64,000 nucleotides of DNA, taken from assembly GCA_002898575.1 (NCBI GenBank), contig BEHT01000003.1:43244-107243 (forward strand), written 5' to 3'. The position numbers and the translations under genes were made by a program. This document shows, piece after piece, positions 9,624-18,097 of this stretch; position 1 is the first letter of the stretch; every line of letters begins with the position of its first letter. This DNA is from a bacterium HR17 (lineage in GTDB: Bacteria; Armatimonadota; Fervidibacteria; Fervidibacterales; Fervidibacteraceae). Under the pieces are notes generated by a model that did no database searches, was not told the DNA's origin, and saw nothing but the letters and a program-made list of their open reading frames with translations.

Positions 9624-10583
9624 ATGCCGACGCCGCAAGTCGTTACTTTGGGCGAAGCGATGCTGCGGTTGTCGCCACCCGACCATCAGCGGTTGGACAC
9701 GACGCCCGTGTTGGAAGTGCACATCGGCGGCGCCGAGTTGAACGTCGCCGTCGCACTGGCGCAATTGGGTGTGCCCGTCGCATGGGTCTCCAAATTGCCT
9801 AACAACCCGCTGGGTTGGCGCATCGCCCGCGATGCCCAGCGCTTCGGTGTAGATGTCTCACGAATTGTGTGGACGAACGAAGGGCGCGTCGGTCTTTACT
9901 TTTACGAGCGGAGCGTTCCGCCCCGTCCCAGCACCGTCCTTTATGACCGCCGTCACTCTGCCATCAACGCGCTGCGCGCAGAGGAGTTGGATTGGGACTT
10001 CATCGGCACGGCGAAAATTTTGCACCTGACGGGCATCACGCCCGCCCTCAGCGATAACTGCCGCCAACTCGTCGCGAACGCGATCGTGCGGGCAAAGCAA
10101 AGGGGCATGACCGTCAGTTTTGATGTCAACTACCGTGCCCGTTTGTGGGCACCGCAGCAGGCTCAAGCGGTGCTCAGCGCTTTGTTGCGTTCGGGCGTGG
10201 ACATCCTCATTTGCACGAAGGACGACGCAGCGACGCTGTTTGGCTTGGCGGGCGACGCGGAAACGAGTGCCCGCCAGTTGCAGGCAACTTTGCGCGTCCC
10301 GCATGTCGTCGTCACGCACGGCGACCGCGCTGTCGTCGCGACGCCGCAAGGCGGTTTCACCGCCGTCGGCTACGCGCTGACAGAGGTTGACCGCTTGGGA
10401 GCCGGCGATGCGTTTGTGGCAGGCTTGCTCTGCGGCGTTTTGCAAGGCAATTGGGAGTTGGGGTTGCGTTACGGCTTGGCAATGGCAGCGCTCAAACACA
10501 CCGTCCCCGGCGACTGGTTTCTGGGCACAAAAGCCGAAGTGGATGCACTGGTGCAGGCGCAAACCCGCAGCGTCGTGCGTTGA
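9624..10583 (+). CDS. kdgK: PfkB-family sugar kinase, probable 2-dehydro-3-deoxygluconokinase
   Basis: This is a 319-residue ribokinase-fold carbohydrate kinase. The N-terminal GEAMLRLSP and GGAELNVAVAL segments and the C-terminal PfkB signature DRLGAGDAFVAGLL (from residue 256, catalytic Asp about 262) are present. The N-terminus and the YFYERS segment resemble KdgK, which phosphorylates 2-keto-3-deoxygluconate in uronate and Entner-Doudoroff metabolism. The ATG follows GGGGTGATGTGGG, and nearly the same leader precedes speB. The gene is followed after 47 bp by an MFS transporter. Another PfkB substrate such as fructose is possible. Confidence 0.85.
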   Translation: MPTPQVVTLGEAMLRLSPPDHQRLDTTPVLEVHIGGAELNVAVALAQLGVPVAWVSKLPNNPLGWRIARDAQRFGVDVSRIVWTNEGRVGLYFYERSVPPRPSTVLYDRRHSAINALRAEELDWDFIGTAKILHLTGITPALSDNCRQLVANAIVRAKQRGMTVSFDVNYRARLWAPQQAQAVLSALLRSGVDILICTKDDAATLFGLAGDAETSARQLQATLRVPHVVVTHGDRAVVATPQGGFTAVGYALTEVDRLGAGDAFVAGLLCGVLQGNWELGLRYGLAMAALKHTVPGDWFLGTKAEVDALVQAQTRSVVR

Positions 10584-10630
10584 CGCTGCCTCGGCGTCGT
10601 GTCATCTTTTGCCCATCGGTGACGACCGAG

Positions 10631-11881
10631 ATGGACGACGAGCGCCGTTTGCCGGCACCGTTGCGCCCGCTGGCGTTTCGCAACTATCGGCTGTTCTTTT
10701 TCGGGCAACTCATTTCGTTGATGGGCACATGGATGCAATCGGTCGCCCAACAGTGGCTTGTCTATCGGCTGACAGGCTCGCCGGCGTTGCTTGGTCTCGT
10801 CGGTTTCCTCGGTCAAATCCCCGTCTTCTTATTCGCGCCCATCGGCGGTGTCATTGCCGACCGCTTTCCCAAACGCAAGGTCGTTATCGTCACGCAAACG
10901 CTGTTCATGGTGCTGGCGTTCCTCTTTGCGCTGCTGACGCTGACGCGCCACATCCGTGTCTGGCACATCCCCCTTTTGGCGTTCCTGTTCGGTTTGGTCA
11001 ACGCAGCCGATGTCCCCGCGCGGCAAGCCTTTGTGCCGGAGATGGTGCCGCGGAGCGTGTTGCTCAACGCGATTGCCCTCAACTCGGCGATGTTCAACAT
11101 CGCCCGCATCATCGGACCGGCGGTGGCGGGCGTAACGGTGGCGGCGGTCGGTGAAGGCTGGTGCTTTTTCGCCAACGCCGTCAGTTACATCGCTGTCATC
11201 GCAGGGTTGCTGCTGATGGATGTGCCCGACGCAGCGACGCCGTCGGCGAACGCTTCACCGTTAGCGCACTTGCTGGAAGGTTTGCGGTTCGTGGCTCAAA
11301 CGCGCCCCATTTGCGCCATCCTGTTGGTGCTGGGCGTCGTCAGTTTAACGGGGATGCCGTATGTCGTTTTGATGCCGATTTTCGCCGACCGCATTTTGCA
11401 CGCAGGCGCCAAAGGGCTGGGCGTTCTGATGACCGCGTCGGGCATCGGGGCGTTGTGCGGGGCGCTGTTGTTGGCGATGCGGGAAGGTCTTCGCGGGTTA
11501 GGCGTTCGCGTGGCGTTCGGTGCTATCGGGTTTGGCACCAGCCTCATCGCGTTTTCGTTGTCGCGCTCTTTTTGGCTTTCGGTCTTGCTGATGGTGCCGG
11601 CGGGCTTTTGCATGATCACGCAGATGGCATCCGCCAACACCTTGGTGCAAACCCTTGCCCCCGACGAACTGCGCGGACGGGTCATGTCCGTTTACGCGAT
11701 GATGTTCATGGGCATGGCGCCCTTTGGGTCGCTGATGGCGGGCACGCTCGCCACTTGGCTCGGTGTCCCGATGACGGTCGCCCTCGGCGGCGCTCTGTGT
11801 ATCGTCGCCGGCGCGTTGTTTGCACATCGGCTACCGCTGCTGCGCACCGAAGCCCGAAAATTGCTGGCGGCATCGCGATGA
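10631..11881 (+). CDS. MFS transporter (EntS-like, 12 membrane segments)
   Basis: This is a 416-residue major facilitator protein with about twelve hydrophobic segments. The loop motif GGVIADRFPKRKV between segments 2 and 3 is the MFS signature. The start FRNYRLFFFGQLISLMGTW is typical of the MFS_3/EntS-like drug and siderophore exporter group. The frame extends further upstream, but that part overlaps kdgK; the ATG here has GGTGA 8 nt before it. It probably shares a transcript with kdgK. The substrate is unknown. Confidence 0.85.
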   Translation: MDDERRLPAPLRPLAFRNYRLFFFGQLISLMGTWMQSVAQQWLVYRLTGSPALLGLVGFLGQIPVFLFAPIGGVIADRFPKRKVVIVTQTLFMVLAFLFALLTLTRHIRVWHIPLLAFLFGLVNAADVPARQAFVPEMVPRSVLLNAIALNSAMFNIARIIGPAVAGVTVAAVGEGWCFFANAVSYIAVIAGLLLMDVPDAATPSANASPLAHLLEGLRFVAQTRPICAILLVLGVVSLTGMPYVVLMPIFADRILHAGAKGLGVLMTASGIGALCGALLLAMREGLRGLGVRVAFGAIGFGTSLIAFSLSRSFWLSVLLMVPAGFCMITQMASANTLVQTLAPDELRGRVMSVYAMMFMGMAPFGSLMAGTLATWLGVPMTVALGGALCIVAGALFAHRLPLLRTEARKLLAASR

Positions 11882-12194
11882 AACCGGTTTTAACCGCGAT
11901 AAAGCGTGGACATCAACATCGTGCCCTTAACCGAGTTGCGTTGGGCTTGTCGCGACGAACGCACAAAACTTGCAGGTGTGGGAAAAGTGCCCTGAAGTTG
12001 ATGGTGCAAAGACTTGCGGTGTAGTGCCCGATAGCGTGTGGGTGCGACGGAACGACGCCGCGGCGAACTCGCCATTTGCCTGACCGCACGAGCGCACTGC
12101 GGCGCCTTGCGGGTCAAGACGGTGGCGATCGGTTTTTACCCCTCACTGTTCCGAACGCGGGATGTGGGCGTTCTCGGCGTCGCTGTGCGTTTCC
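11882..12194. other. gene-free stretch
   Basis: About 310 bp between the MFS gene and the promoter of the CoA-binding protein gene. It opens with a 10-bp palindrome AAACCGGTTT overlapping the MFS stop. A 48-codon frame starting at the ATGA overlap (reading MKPVLTAIKRG) is open but matches no family I recognise. No tRNA fold, terminator or repeat is visible. Confidence 0.4.
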
Positions 12195-12222
12195 TTGCTT
12201 GAAGCGGCGCAATTGCCATAAT
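12195..12222 (+). promoter_or_regulatory. candidate sigma-70-type promoter of the CoA-binding protein gene
   Basis: TTGCTT (12195-12200) and CATAAT (12217-12222) are separated by 16 bp. The -10 box matches TATAAT at five of six positions and ends 19 bp before the ATG, so the leader would be very short. The -35 box matches only at TTG. Confidence 0.4.
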
Positions 12223-12241
12223 TGACGGTGGGGTGTTAACG

Positions 12242-12676
12242 ATGAGCGAAGCGCCGCGTATCAACGCCACCGACGAAGAGATTGAGCGGTTGCTCAAAGA
12301 GGCAAAAGTTGTCGCAGTCGTTGGGGTTTCGCGGGACCCGACCAAGGCGAGCCACATCGTCGCTCAATACTTGCGCCAGCACTACCGCACCTACTTTGTC
12401 AACCCCAACGCGGACGAAATCATGGGCGAGAAGTGTTACCCGTCGCTGAAGGCGTTGCCAGAAGTGCCCGACATCGTAGATGTGTTCCGTCCGCCGAACG
12501 CAGTGCCACCTGTCGTGGACGACGCCATTGAGGTCGGGGCGAAAGCCGTTTGGTTGCAACTGGGCATCGTCAACGACGCGGCGGCACAAAAAGCCCGCGA
12601 CGCAGGGTTGACCGTCGTCCAAGATCGCTGTCTGATGGTGGAGCACCAACGGCTCCGGAGCGCGGGCAAGTTGTGA
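12242..12676 (+). CDS. CoA-binding domain protein (YccU/YneT type)
   Basis: This 144-residue single-domain protein has the Rossmann-type CoA-binding fold. VVAVVGVSRDPTKASHIVAQYL near residues 20-45 is the nucleotide-binding start, and QDRCLMVEH near the C-terminus is the usual closing motif. The family is the isolated CoA-binding domain of succinyl-CoA synthetase alpha; its cellular role is poorly defined. The ATG was chosen over an in-frame GTG three codons upstream because GGTGGGG is better placed. The next gene follows after 36 bp. Confidence 0.88.
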   Translation: MSEAPRINATDEEIERLLKEAKVVAVVGVSRDPTKASHIVAQYLRQHYRTYFVNPNADEIMGEKCYPSLKALPEVPDIVDVFRPPNAVPPVVDDAIEVGAKAVWLQLGIVNDAAAQKARDAGLTVVQDRCLMVEHQRLRSAGKL

Positions 12677-12712
12677 CCGTGGGGCAACGCACCACGCGGG
12701 AGGTGCTTGGCG

Positions 12713-13936
12713 ATGGCGAAGGCGCAATATCTCGCCGATCTGCGGGTCGGCGACTATGTGGACACCATCGTGTTGGTCAAGAGCAAACGGCTTATCCCCT
12801 ACCGCACCCGTCCCGGCTGCTACTTGGTGCTGACGCTTAAAGACCGGTCGGGGACAGTGGAAGGACGGGTCTGGGACGACGCCGAACGCATCGACCGCGA
12901 GATCGGTGACTGTAAAGTCGTGCGGGTGCGAGGGTTAGTGGAACTTTTCCAGCAAATTCCGCAAGTGCGGGTCGTCAGCGTAGAGCCCGTCGCCGAGGGT
13001 GAATACGACTGGGCGGATTTACTGCCCCGCACCGAGAAAGAGGTGGAAGCGCTCTGGGCACGGGTGCAAAGCGCGGTTGACAGCGTGGTCAACCCGCACC
13101 TACAAGCGTTGCTGCGGGCGTTCTTTGACGACCCGGTTTTCGCCGAGGCGTTCCAAAACGCCCCAGCGTCCCTTTACCTGCACCACAGTTGGGTCGGCGG
13201 CTTACTGGAACACACCTGCACCGTGCTGGACTTGGCAGAAGCGCTGTGTCGGCATTACCCCGAAATTGACCGCGACCTACTGATCACGGGCGTGCTGTTG
13301 CACGATGTCGGGAAGGTGCGCGAATACACTTGGCAACCGGACATTGACCGCACGGACGAAGGGCGGTTGTTAGGGCATCTGGTGCTGGGCGACGAAATGG
13401 TGGCGGAACGCCTCAAGGGCATCCCCAACTTTCCGGCGGAGCTGGCGATGCGGGTGCGACACATGCTCATCAGCCATCATGGGACAGGCGAGTGGGGATC
13501 ACCCCGTCCACCGATGACGCTGGAGGCAGCCGCGTTGCACTTTTTGGAATTCGCCGACGCACAACTGCGCAAATTTGCGACGCTTTTGAAAGACCGCCGC
13601 GAGCCCGAAAGGGCTTGGACAGGCTATGACCGTGTGTTGGGGCGACGGCTGTTTGCCGGCTACGGGACAGCGGAAACAGCATCCTCGGCACCGATCCCGA
13701 TGGAGTCGCAACAGGAAGACGCTCCCATCGCGTTGGCGGAACCAACCGATGCGCCTTTGCCTGTTCCTGAACCAGTGGCGCTTGATGCCGATGAGTTAGT
13801 CGCTGAGGTGCCTGAGATGCCGTCGGACCTTTTGCAGGAGAAAGCGGACATCGTCGCGGAACCGGAGGAACCGACACGGCGGCGCCGGTTGCGCCGCGCG
13901 GAAGCAACGGACGAAGAAGGCAAGTTGCCCTTGTAA
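12713..13936 (+). CDS. YhaM-type 3'-5' exoribonuclease (OB fold plus HD domain) with extended tail
   Basis: This is a 407-residue protein. An OB fold (about residues 8-95) is followed by an HD phosphohydrolase domain with HHSWVGGLLEHT, LLHDVGK and HMLISHHG supplying the metal-binding His and Asp residues. This architecture matches YhaM, a 3'-5' exonuclease acting on RNA and DNA. The HD region ends near residue 300. The remaining roughly 100 residues are acidic and proline-rich and finish in a basic patch (RRRRLRR), making the protein about 90 residues longer than typical YhaM. The ATG has GGAGG 9 nt upstream. Confidence 0.85.
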   Translation: MAKAQYLADLRVGDYVDTIVLVKSKRLIPYRTRPGCYLVLTLKDRSGTVEGRVWDDAERIDREIGDCKVVRVRGLVELFQQIPQVRVVSVEPVAEGEYDWADLLPRTEKEVEALWARVQSAVDSVVNPHLQALLRAFFDDPVFAEAFQNAPASLYLHHSWVGGLLEHTCTVLDLAEALCRHYPEIDRDLLITGVLLHDVGKVREYTWQPDIDRTDEGRLLGHLVLGDEMVAERLKGIPNFPAELAMRVRHMLISHHGTGEWGSPRPPMTLEAAALHFLEFADAQLRKFATLLKDRREPERAWTGYDRVLGRRLFAGYGTAETASSAPIPMESQQEDAPIALAEPTDAPLPVPEPVALDADELVAEVPEMPSDLLQEKADIVAEPEEPTRRRRLRRAEATDEEGKLPL

Positions 13937-14034
13937 CGACCTTGACAAGCCCAGTGCAGCCTGCCCGAGGTGCGCCTTGGAACTTGACGGCGGGGACGGG
14001 CTGTGTTAACTTGTATGCGGACAAACCGGACAAA

Positions 14035-14135
14035 CCGCTTCGCTTTCAGCCGCTCATTTCGGCGCGCGAGCGCCTAAGGCTCGTCGGAGCATCTGAGGGT
14101 CCCTCGGATGCGAGCCGCCAGTGAAAGCGAAGCGG
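14035..14135 (+). ncRNA. candidate structured leader RNA (three-way junction) upstream of the polyamine operon
   Basis: A perfect 14-bp helix joins 14035-14048 to 14122-14135. It encloses two hairpins. The first is GGCGC-GCGA-GCGCC (14061-14074) with a GNRA tetraloop. The second is two-part: 14078-14082 pairs with 14112-14116 and, after a 6-nt bulge, 14089-14098 pairs with 14102-14111 around a 3-nt loop. One pair in the inner stem is U94-G106, a wobble only if the plus strand is the RNA. The element ends 101 bp before bpsA and is followed by a hairpin with a T8 tract. I do not recognise it as a known riboswitch class. A riboswitch or attenuator for the polyamine genes is an inference. Confidence 0.6.
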
Positions 14136-14148
14136 CACGATGGCTGGT

Positions 14149-14184
14149 CGCTCCCCTGAGCGGCGGGAGCGGGCGGTTTTTTTT
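14149..14184 (+). terminator. hairpin with T8 tract between the leader RNA and bpsA
   Basis: CGCTCCC (14149-14155) pairs with GGGAGCG (14165-14171), followed by GGCGG and eight T residues (14177-14184). The five bases between stem and T tract are more than usual. GGCGG (14172-14176) could alternatively pair with CCGCC (14115-14119) in the upstream element, which would suit a conditional attenuator. It could also simply end transcription from the YhaM gene. Confidence 0.5.
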
Positions 14185-14236
14185 GAGTTTGCACGACGCC
14201 AATGGCTAAAACGGAACGCCGTAGAGGAGGACAACC

Positions 14237-15313
14237 ATGGAACGAACCGAAGCCGAACGCCGTTTGACGACATTGGTGGACGCTGCTGCCCGCGCGGCGG
14301 CGATTCCGTTTTCGCCGCGCGATGTGGAGCGGGCATTAGCGGCGGTCGCGGCGACCGATGACCTTTGGGAAGCCGTGCGGTTGAGCCATGTGCCGTTGCG
14401 GTTTTTGTGCGCTCTTTGGAACCAGATGCTGAGGGAGGGGCTATTGTCCGCTGAAAACGGCCGGCTGCGGTTGACCCAAACGGGTCAGGCGTTCGTGAAG
14501 GCGTTGGGGGTCGCCCCTATCCGAGAAGCCGCCTGCGCCTCTTGCGAGGGGCGCGGTGTGGATTTTCGGCAAATGTTCGGTGCAGCCGCCGACCGTTTTG
14601 TAACTATTTGCCAAAATCGCCCCGAAGCCATCCAAGATTACGACCAAGGTTATGTGACGGAAACGACGACCTTAGCGCGCATCGCTTTCGCGTGGCAACG
14701 CGGGGATTTAGAAGGCAAAGAGATCATCGTGCTCGGCGACGACGATTTGATGAGCGTTGCCGCGGCGCTGACCGGCGCTCCCAAGCGCGTCGTCGCACTG
14801 GACATCGATGAACGGTTGGTCGCCTTCATCAACACCGTCGCAGAACGCGAAGGCTTAACGAATTTGCGAGCGGTGCGCCACGACTTGCGGGAACCGTTGC
14901 GAGACGAGTGGCTGGGTGCCTTTGACACCTTTCTGTGTGACCCGACAGAAAGTTTCGTCGGATTCAAAGCCTTTGTGGAGCGCGGGTTACTCTGTTTGAA
15001 AGGGGTCGGCAGCGCCGGCTATTTCGGGTTGACCCATGTGGAATCCAGTCTGGACAAGTGGGCGCGCATTCAACGGCTCCTGTTGGACAGCGGCGCTGTC
15101 ATCACCGACTTGCGAGACGATTTCAGCGGCTATGTCAACTGGGGCTACATTGAGACGATGCGGGGCTGGGCGTGGTTGCCGACGAAAGTCGTGCCGCAAC
15201 GGGTGTGGTATTGCTCCGCCCTTTACCGCATTGAGTTGTTGATGAAACCGCACTTGGAAAACCGTCGGTTGGAGGGCAACATCTTTGAGGACGAAGAGGC
15301 TGCCACGACCTGA
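14237..15313 (+). CDS. bpsA: N4-bis(aminopropyl)spermidine synthase, branched-chain polyamine synthase
   Basis: This 358-residue aminopropyltransferase transfers two aminopropyl groups from decarboxylated AdoMet to the same nitrogen of spermidine, giving quaternary branched polyamines known from thermophiles. Residues 1-95 look like a winged-helix N-terminal domain. A CASC pair sits at 100-103, the BpsA-type GDDDLMS motif at 167-173, and DPTES at 235-239. Length matches archaeal and Thermus BpsA. The ATG has GAGGAGG just upstream. It is the first of five closely spaced polyamine genes, and a structured leader RNA candidate precedes it. Sequence motifs and context agree. Confidence 0.92.
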   Translation: MERTEAERRLTTLVDAAARAAAIPFSPRDVERALAAVAATDDLWEAVRLSHVPLRFLCALWNQMLREGLLSAENGRLRLTQTGQAFVKALGVAPIREAACASCEGRGVDFRQMFGAAADRFVTICQNRPEAIQDYDQGYVTETTTLARIAFAWQRGDLEGKEIIVLGDDDLMSVAAALTGAPKRVVALDIDERLVAFINTVAEREGLTNLRAVRHDLREPLRDEWLGAFDTFLCDPTESFVGFKAFVERGLLCLKGVGSAGYFGLTHVESSLDKWARIQRLLLDSGAVITDLRDDFSGYVNWGYIETMRGWAWLPTKVVPQRVWYCSALYRIELLMKPHLENRRLEGNIFEDEEAATT

Positions 15314-15331
15314 ACACGGAGGTGCCCTCGG

Positions 15332-15790
15332 TTGTTGGAAGTGCGCCGTTTGTATTTGGTCGCCGGTAAAGCCGAAGGAAACACGCCGTTGAACGCCTTT
15401 GATAACGCCTTGCTCGCAGCGGGCATCGGCGATGTGAACCTTATCAAAGTGTCCAGTATCGTCCCGCCGGGCGCAGAAATTGTGTCGGACAAGCCCCGCT
15501 TGCCGCGCGGCGCACTGGTGCCGTGCGTTTACAGCGAACGCGTCAGCACGACGCCCGGCGAGCGCATCGCTGTCGCGTTGGCGGTCGGGTTGGCGGACGA
15601 CGGTTTCGGCGTCGTGATGGAAAGCGAAGGGGAAAGCGCTGAAGAAGCCTGCAAACGGGCGCTCAGCATGGTGGCGGACGCCTTTCAAGTGCGCGCTCTC
15701 CGATTGGCGCGCACTTTATACATCGCAGTGGAGCACCGTGTGGAACGATGTGGCAGCGTCGTCGCTGCTTGCGTTTACTGGCAACAATAG
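15332..15790 (+). CDS. pdaD: pyruvoyl-dependent arginine decarboxylase
   Basis: This is a 152-residue PdaD-type enzyme that converts arginine to agmatine. It should self-cleave between S41 and S42 in KVSSIVPPG to form the pyruvoyl cofactor, the family signature. NAFDNALLAAGIGDVNL precedes it, as in archaeal enzymes. A TTG start is chosen because GGAGG lies exactly 9 nt upstream; a second TTG follows directly. It lies 18 bp after bpsA. Agmatine is the acceptor used by the aminopropylagmatine route, which matches the downstream speE and speB. Confidence 0.93.
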   Translation: MLEVRRLYLVAGKAEGNTPLNAFDNALLAAGIGDVNLIKVSSIVPPGAEIVSDKPRLPRGALVPCVYSERVSTTPGERIAVALAVGLADDGFGVVMESEGESAEEACKRALSMVADAFQVRALRLARTLYIAVEHRVERCGSVVAACVYWQQ

Positions 15791-15895
15791 CGCAACTTTA
15801 GGGGCATTGCGGAGTCTGAGATTTAGGCTCGGTGTGCACTGACGCACACAGCAGCGGGCATCGCCCGCATCAATCCCAAGAAGGAGGTGTTGGCG

Positions 15896-16315
15896 ATGCG
15901 CATGACGCAGGAGGTGACCATGGGGCGCACCAACGACGAGATGGAAAGCGCGATGGTCGCCCCCGCCCTGCGCCGGGGCGTGGGGAAACACTTGATCGCC
16001 GAGTGCTGGGAATGCAACGACCGCATCTTTTCCGCGACGGCAGTAAGGGAAGCCTTGGAGGAAGCAGTGCAAGCGAGCGGCGCGACGCTTCTTCGGCTCA
16101 TCGTCCACACCTTTGAACCTTACGGCGTCAGCGCCGTCGCCATCGTCTCCGAAAGCCACCTGTTTATCCACACTTGGCCGGAGATGCGCTACATCGCTGT
16201 AGATGTGTTCACCTGCGGTGACACTTTTCCCGAGCGCGCGCTAGAGGTCATTCGGGAGCATTTTGAACCTCGGCGCCTCAAGGTGCTGGAGTTGGAACGC
16301 GGCATTTGGCCGTGA
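15896..16315 (+). CDS. speD: S-adenosylmethionine decarboxylase proenzyme
   Basis: This is a 139-residue prokaryotic-type AdoMet decarboxylase that supplies the aminopropyl donor for SpeE and BpsA. The self-processing site is SESHLFIHTWPE, with cleavage expected between E86 and S87. H92 and C107 (in FTCGD) are the expected processing and catalytic residues. Two in-frame ATGs both have a good Shine-Dalgarno: this one (AAGGAGG, 8 nt) and one 24 nt downstream at 15920 (AGGAGG, 5 nt). The extra N-terminal residues are not needed for the fold, so the true start is uncertain. Confidence 0.94.
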   Translation: MRMTQEVTMGRTNDEMESAMVAPALRRGVGKHLIAECWECNDRIFSATAVREALEEAVQASGATLLRLIVHTFEPYGVSAVAIVSESHLFIHTWPEMRYIAVDVFTCGDTFPERALEVIREHFEPRRLKVLELERGIWP

Positions 16316-16371
16316 GACGCTGACTCTCCCGAACGCACCACTCTCCGCGGTGAACCTTGGGGTGTCTAACG

Positions 16372-17220
16372 GTGAGCGACGAGTTCTTCACGGAAGAGCA
16401 AACCGAAGGCGTCCACTTGCGTCTGCGGGTGCGGCAATGGCTGCTGCGGCGGCGCACCGCCTATCAGGACCTCGTCATCGCTGAAACGACCGAGCTGGGG
16501 CGGCTGCTGGCGCTGGACGGCAAGGTCATGCTGACGGAAGCCGACGAGGCGTTTTACCACGAAATGCTCGTCCATCCAGCCCTCATCAGTCTGGACGAAC
16601 CCCGCACGGTTGCTGTCATCGGTGGCGGCGACGGGGGAACGGTGCGGGAAGTGCTGCGCCACCCCAGCGTCCGAGAAGTTTTTTGGGTGGAGATTGACGC
16701 GGAAGTGATGGCGGCATGCCGTCAATGGCTGCCGTCGGTGCACCGAGGCGTTTTTGACGACCCAAGGGTTCGCATTGTCGTCGCGCCCGGCGAAGAATGG
16801 TTACCGCGGTTCTCGGCGACTTTTGACGCGATTATCGTGGACGGCACCGACCCGATCGGTCCAGCGCTGCCCCTTTTTGAGCCGCCTTTTTTCCGCACCT
16901 GTCAACGGTCGCTCACCTCGCATGGCATTCTGGCGTTGCAATGCGGCACGCCTTTCTACTTCCGCGACGAGGTGCGCCGGGTATGGGACAACCTGCGCCA
17001 AGTGTTCGCGGAAGTTCGCCTCTACCTCGGTTTCGTGCCGACTTACCCCTCAGGGTTGTGGACATACGCGATGGCGGGTGCCCGACTGCCTGCGTTGGAT
17101 GCGACCGAGTTGAGCCGTCGCTGTCAGGAAAGGCAATTGTCCGGATGCCGTTACTATGCCCCCCACATTCACCTCGCCAGTTTCGCCCTTCCCCCATTTG
17201 TGCAGGAATTGCTCGCATAG
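16372..17220 (+). CDS. speE: spermidine synthase family aminopropyltransferase, probably acting on agmatine
   Basis: This is a 282-residue aminopropyltransferase. It has an N-terminal beta domain, the AdoMet-like binding loop GGGDGG (84-89) and the catalytic segment IIVDGTDPIGPA with D157 and D160. The GTG start has GGGGTG 7 nt upstream. With PdaD making agmatine and a ureohydrolase following, the likely acceptor is agmatine, giving N1-aminopropylagmatine as in Thermus and Thermococcus. Putrescine as acceptor cannot be excluded from sequence alone. The stop codon is TAG. Confidence 0.92.
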   Translation: MSDEFFTEEQTEGVHLRLRVRQWLLRRRTAYQDLVIAETTELGRLLALDGKVMLTEADEAFYHEMLVHPALISLDEPRTVAVIGGGDGGTVREVLRHPSVREVFWVEIDAEVMAACRQWLPSVHRGVFDDPRVRIVVAPGEEWLPRFSATFDAIIVDGTDPIGPALPLFEPPFFRTCQRSLTSHGILALQCGTPFYFRDEVRRVWDNLRQVFAEVRLYLGFVPTYPSGLWTYAMAGARLPALDATELSRRCQERQLSGCRYYAPHIHLASFALPPFVQELLA

Positions 17221-17293
17221 CGTGAGCGCACCTTAGACTAAACGCAATTCCTCCGCGGTCGCAAAGTTCTTTAACGGCAAAGGGTGATGTGGG

Positions 17294-18097
17294 ATGCGGT
17301 TTTTAGAAGCCGGCGATGTCGCCACCGCACAAGTGGTCATTATCGGCGCACCCTTTGAGGGAGCGTCCAGTTATCGCAAGGGGAGCGCGCTCGGTCCGCT
17401 CGCTATCCGCCGAGCGTCGCAAAGCATTGAGAGTTTCAGCGCTGTTTTTCGCACTGACCTGCGGGATGTGGCGTTGGGTGACGCTGGCGATATGGCGCTC
17501 AGCGACCGTGTAGAAGATGCCCTCGCCCAGATCGCTGACGCGGTAGAAACTCACCTGCAAGCGGGGCGCCGCACCGTTTTGTTGGGCGGCGACCACAGCG
17601 TTACCATCGGCGCCGTTGCCGGTGTGCGGCGTCTGTTTCCGGACATTCAAGTGGTGGTCTTGGACGCCCATTCCGACTGGCGGGACAGTTACGACGGCAG
17701 CCGCTATTCGCACGCCTGCACGGTGCGGCGCCTCTGGGAGATGACCGACGGGCGCGTGTGGGTCGTCGGGGCACGATCGTTTGTCGGCAACGAAGACTGG
17801 AGCCGGTATGTCGGTCTCGAGGAGGTGCTGCAAAAGTTAGACCCGCACCGTCCCACTTACTTGAGCGTTGACTTGGACGCCTTTGACCCCAGCCTGTGCC
17901 CCGGCGTGGGCAACCCGGAGCCGGGCGGGTTGCGCTACGAGCAAGCCATCGCGTTGTTGTGCGGGCTGCGAGCGGTGTCGGTCATCGGGGTAGATGTTGT
18001 TGAACTGCACCCGCCTTACGACCCCTCTGAAACCACCGCAATCACCGCCGCCAAGTTGGTGCAGGAGAGCATTTTGGCTTTTTGGGCGCCACGATAA
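17294..18097 (+). CDS. speB: agmatinase-family ureohydrolase, probable aminopropylagmatine ureohydrolase
   Basis: This is a 267-residue manganese ureohydrolase. Metal ligands are visible in GGDHS (H101), DAHSDWRD (D124, H126, D128) and SVDLDAFDP (about 201-209). The family removes urea from guanidino compounds. In this operon the likely substrate is aminopropylagmatine, giving spermidine directly without free putrescine; simple agmatine is the alternative. The leader GGTGATGTGGG before the ATG is nearly identical to that of kdgK. It is the last gene of the polyamine cluster. Confidence 0.9.
   Translation: MRFLEAGDVATAQVVIIGAPFEGASSYRKGSALGPLAIRRASQSIESFSAVFRTDLRDVALGDAGDMALSDRVEDALAQIADAVETHLQAGRRTVLLGGDHSVTIGAVAGVRRLFPDIQVVVLDAHSDWRDSYDGSRYSHACTVRRLWEMTDGRVWVVGARSFVGNEDWSRYVGLEEVLQKLDPHRPTYLSVDLDAFDPSLCPGVGNPEPGGLRYEQAIALLCGLRAVSVIGVDVVELHPPYDPSETTAITAAKLVQESILAFWAPR

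Noticed and set aside
11878..12024. 48-codon frame overlapping the MFS stop as ATGA
   Set aside because: No family resemblance, basic composition, and no independent Shine-Dalgarno; kept only as a note under the gene-free stretch.
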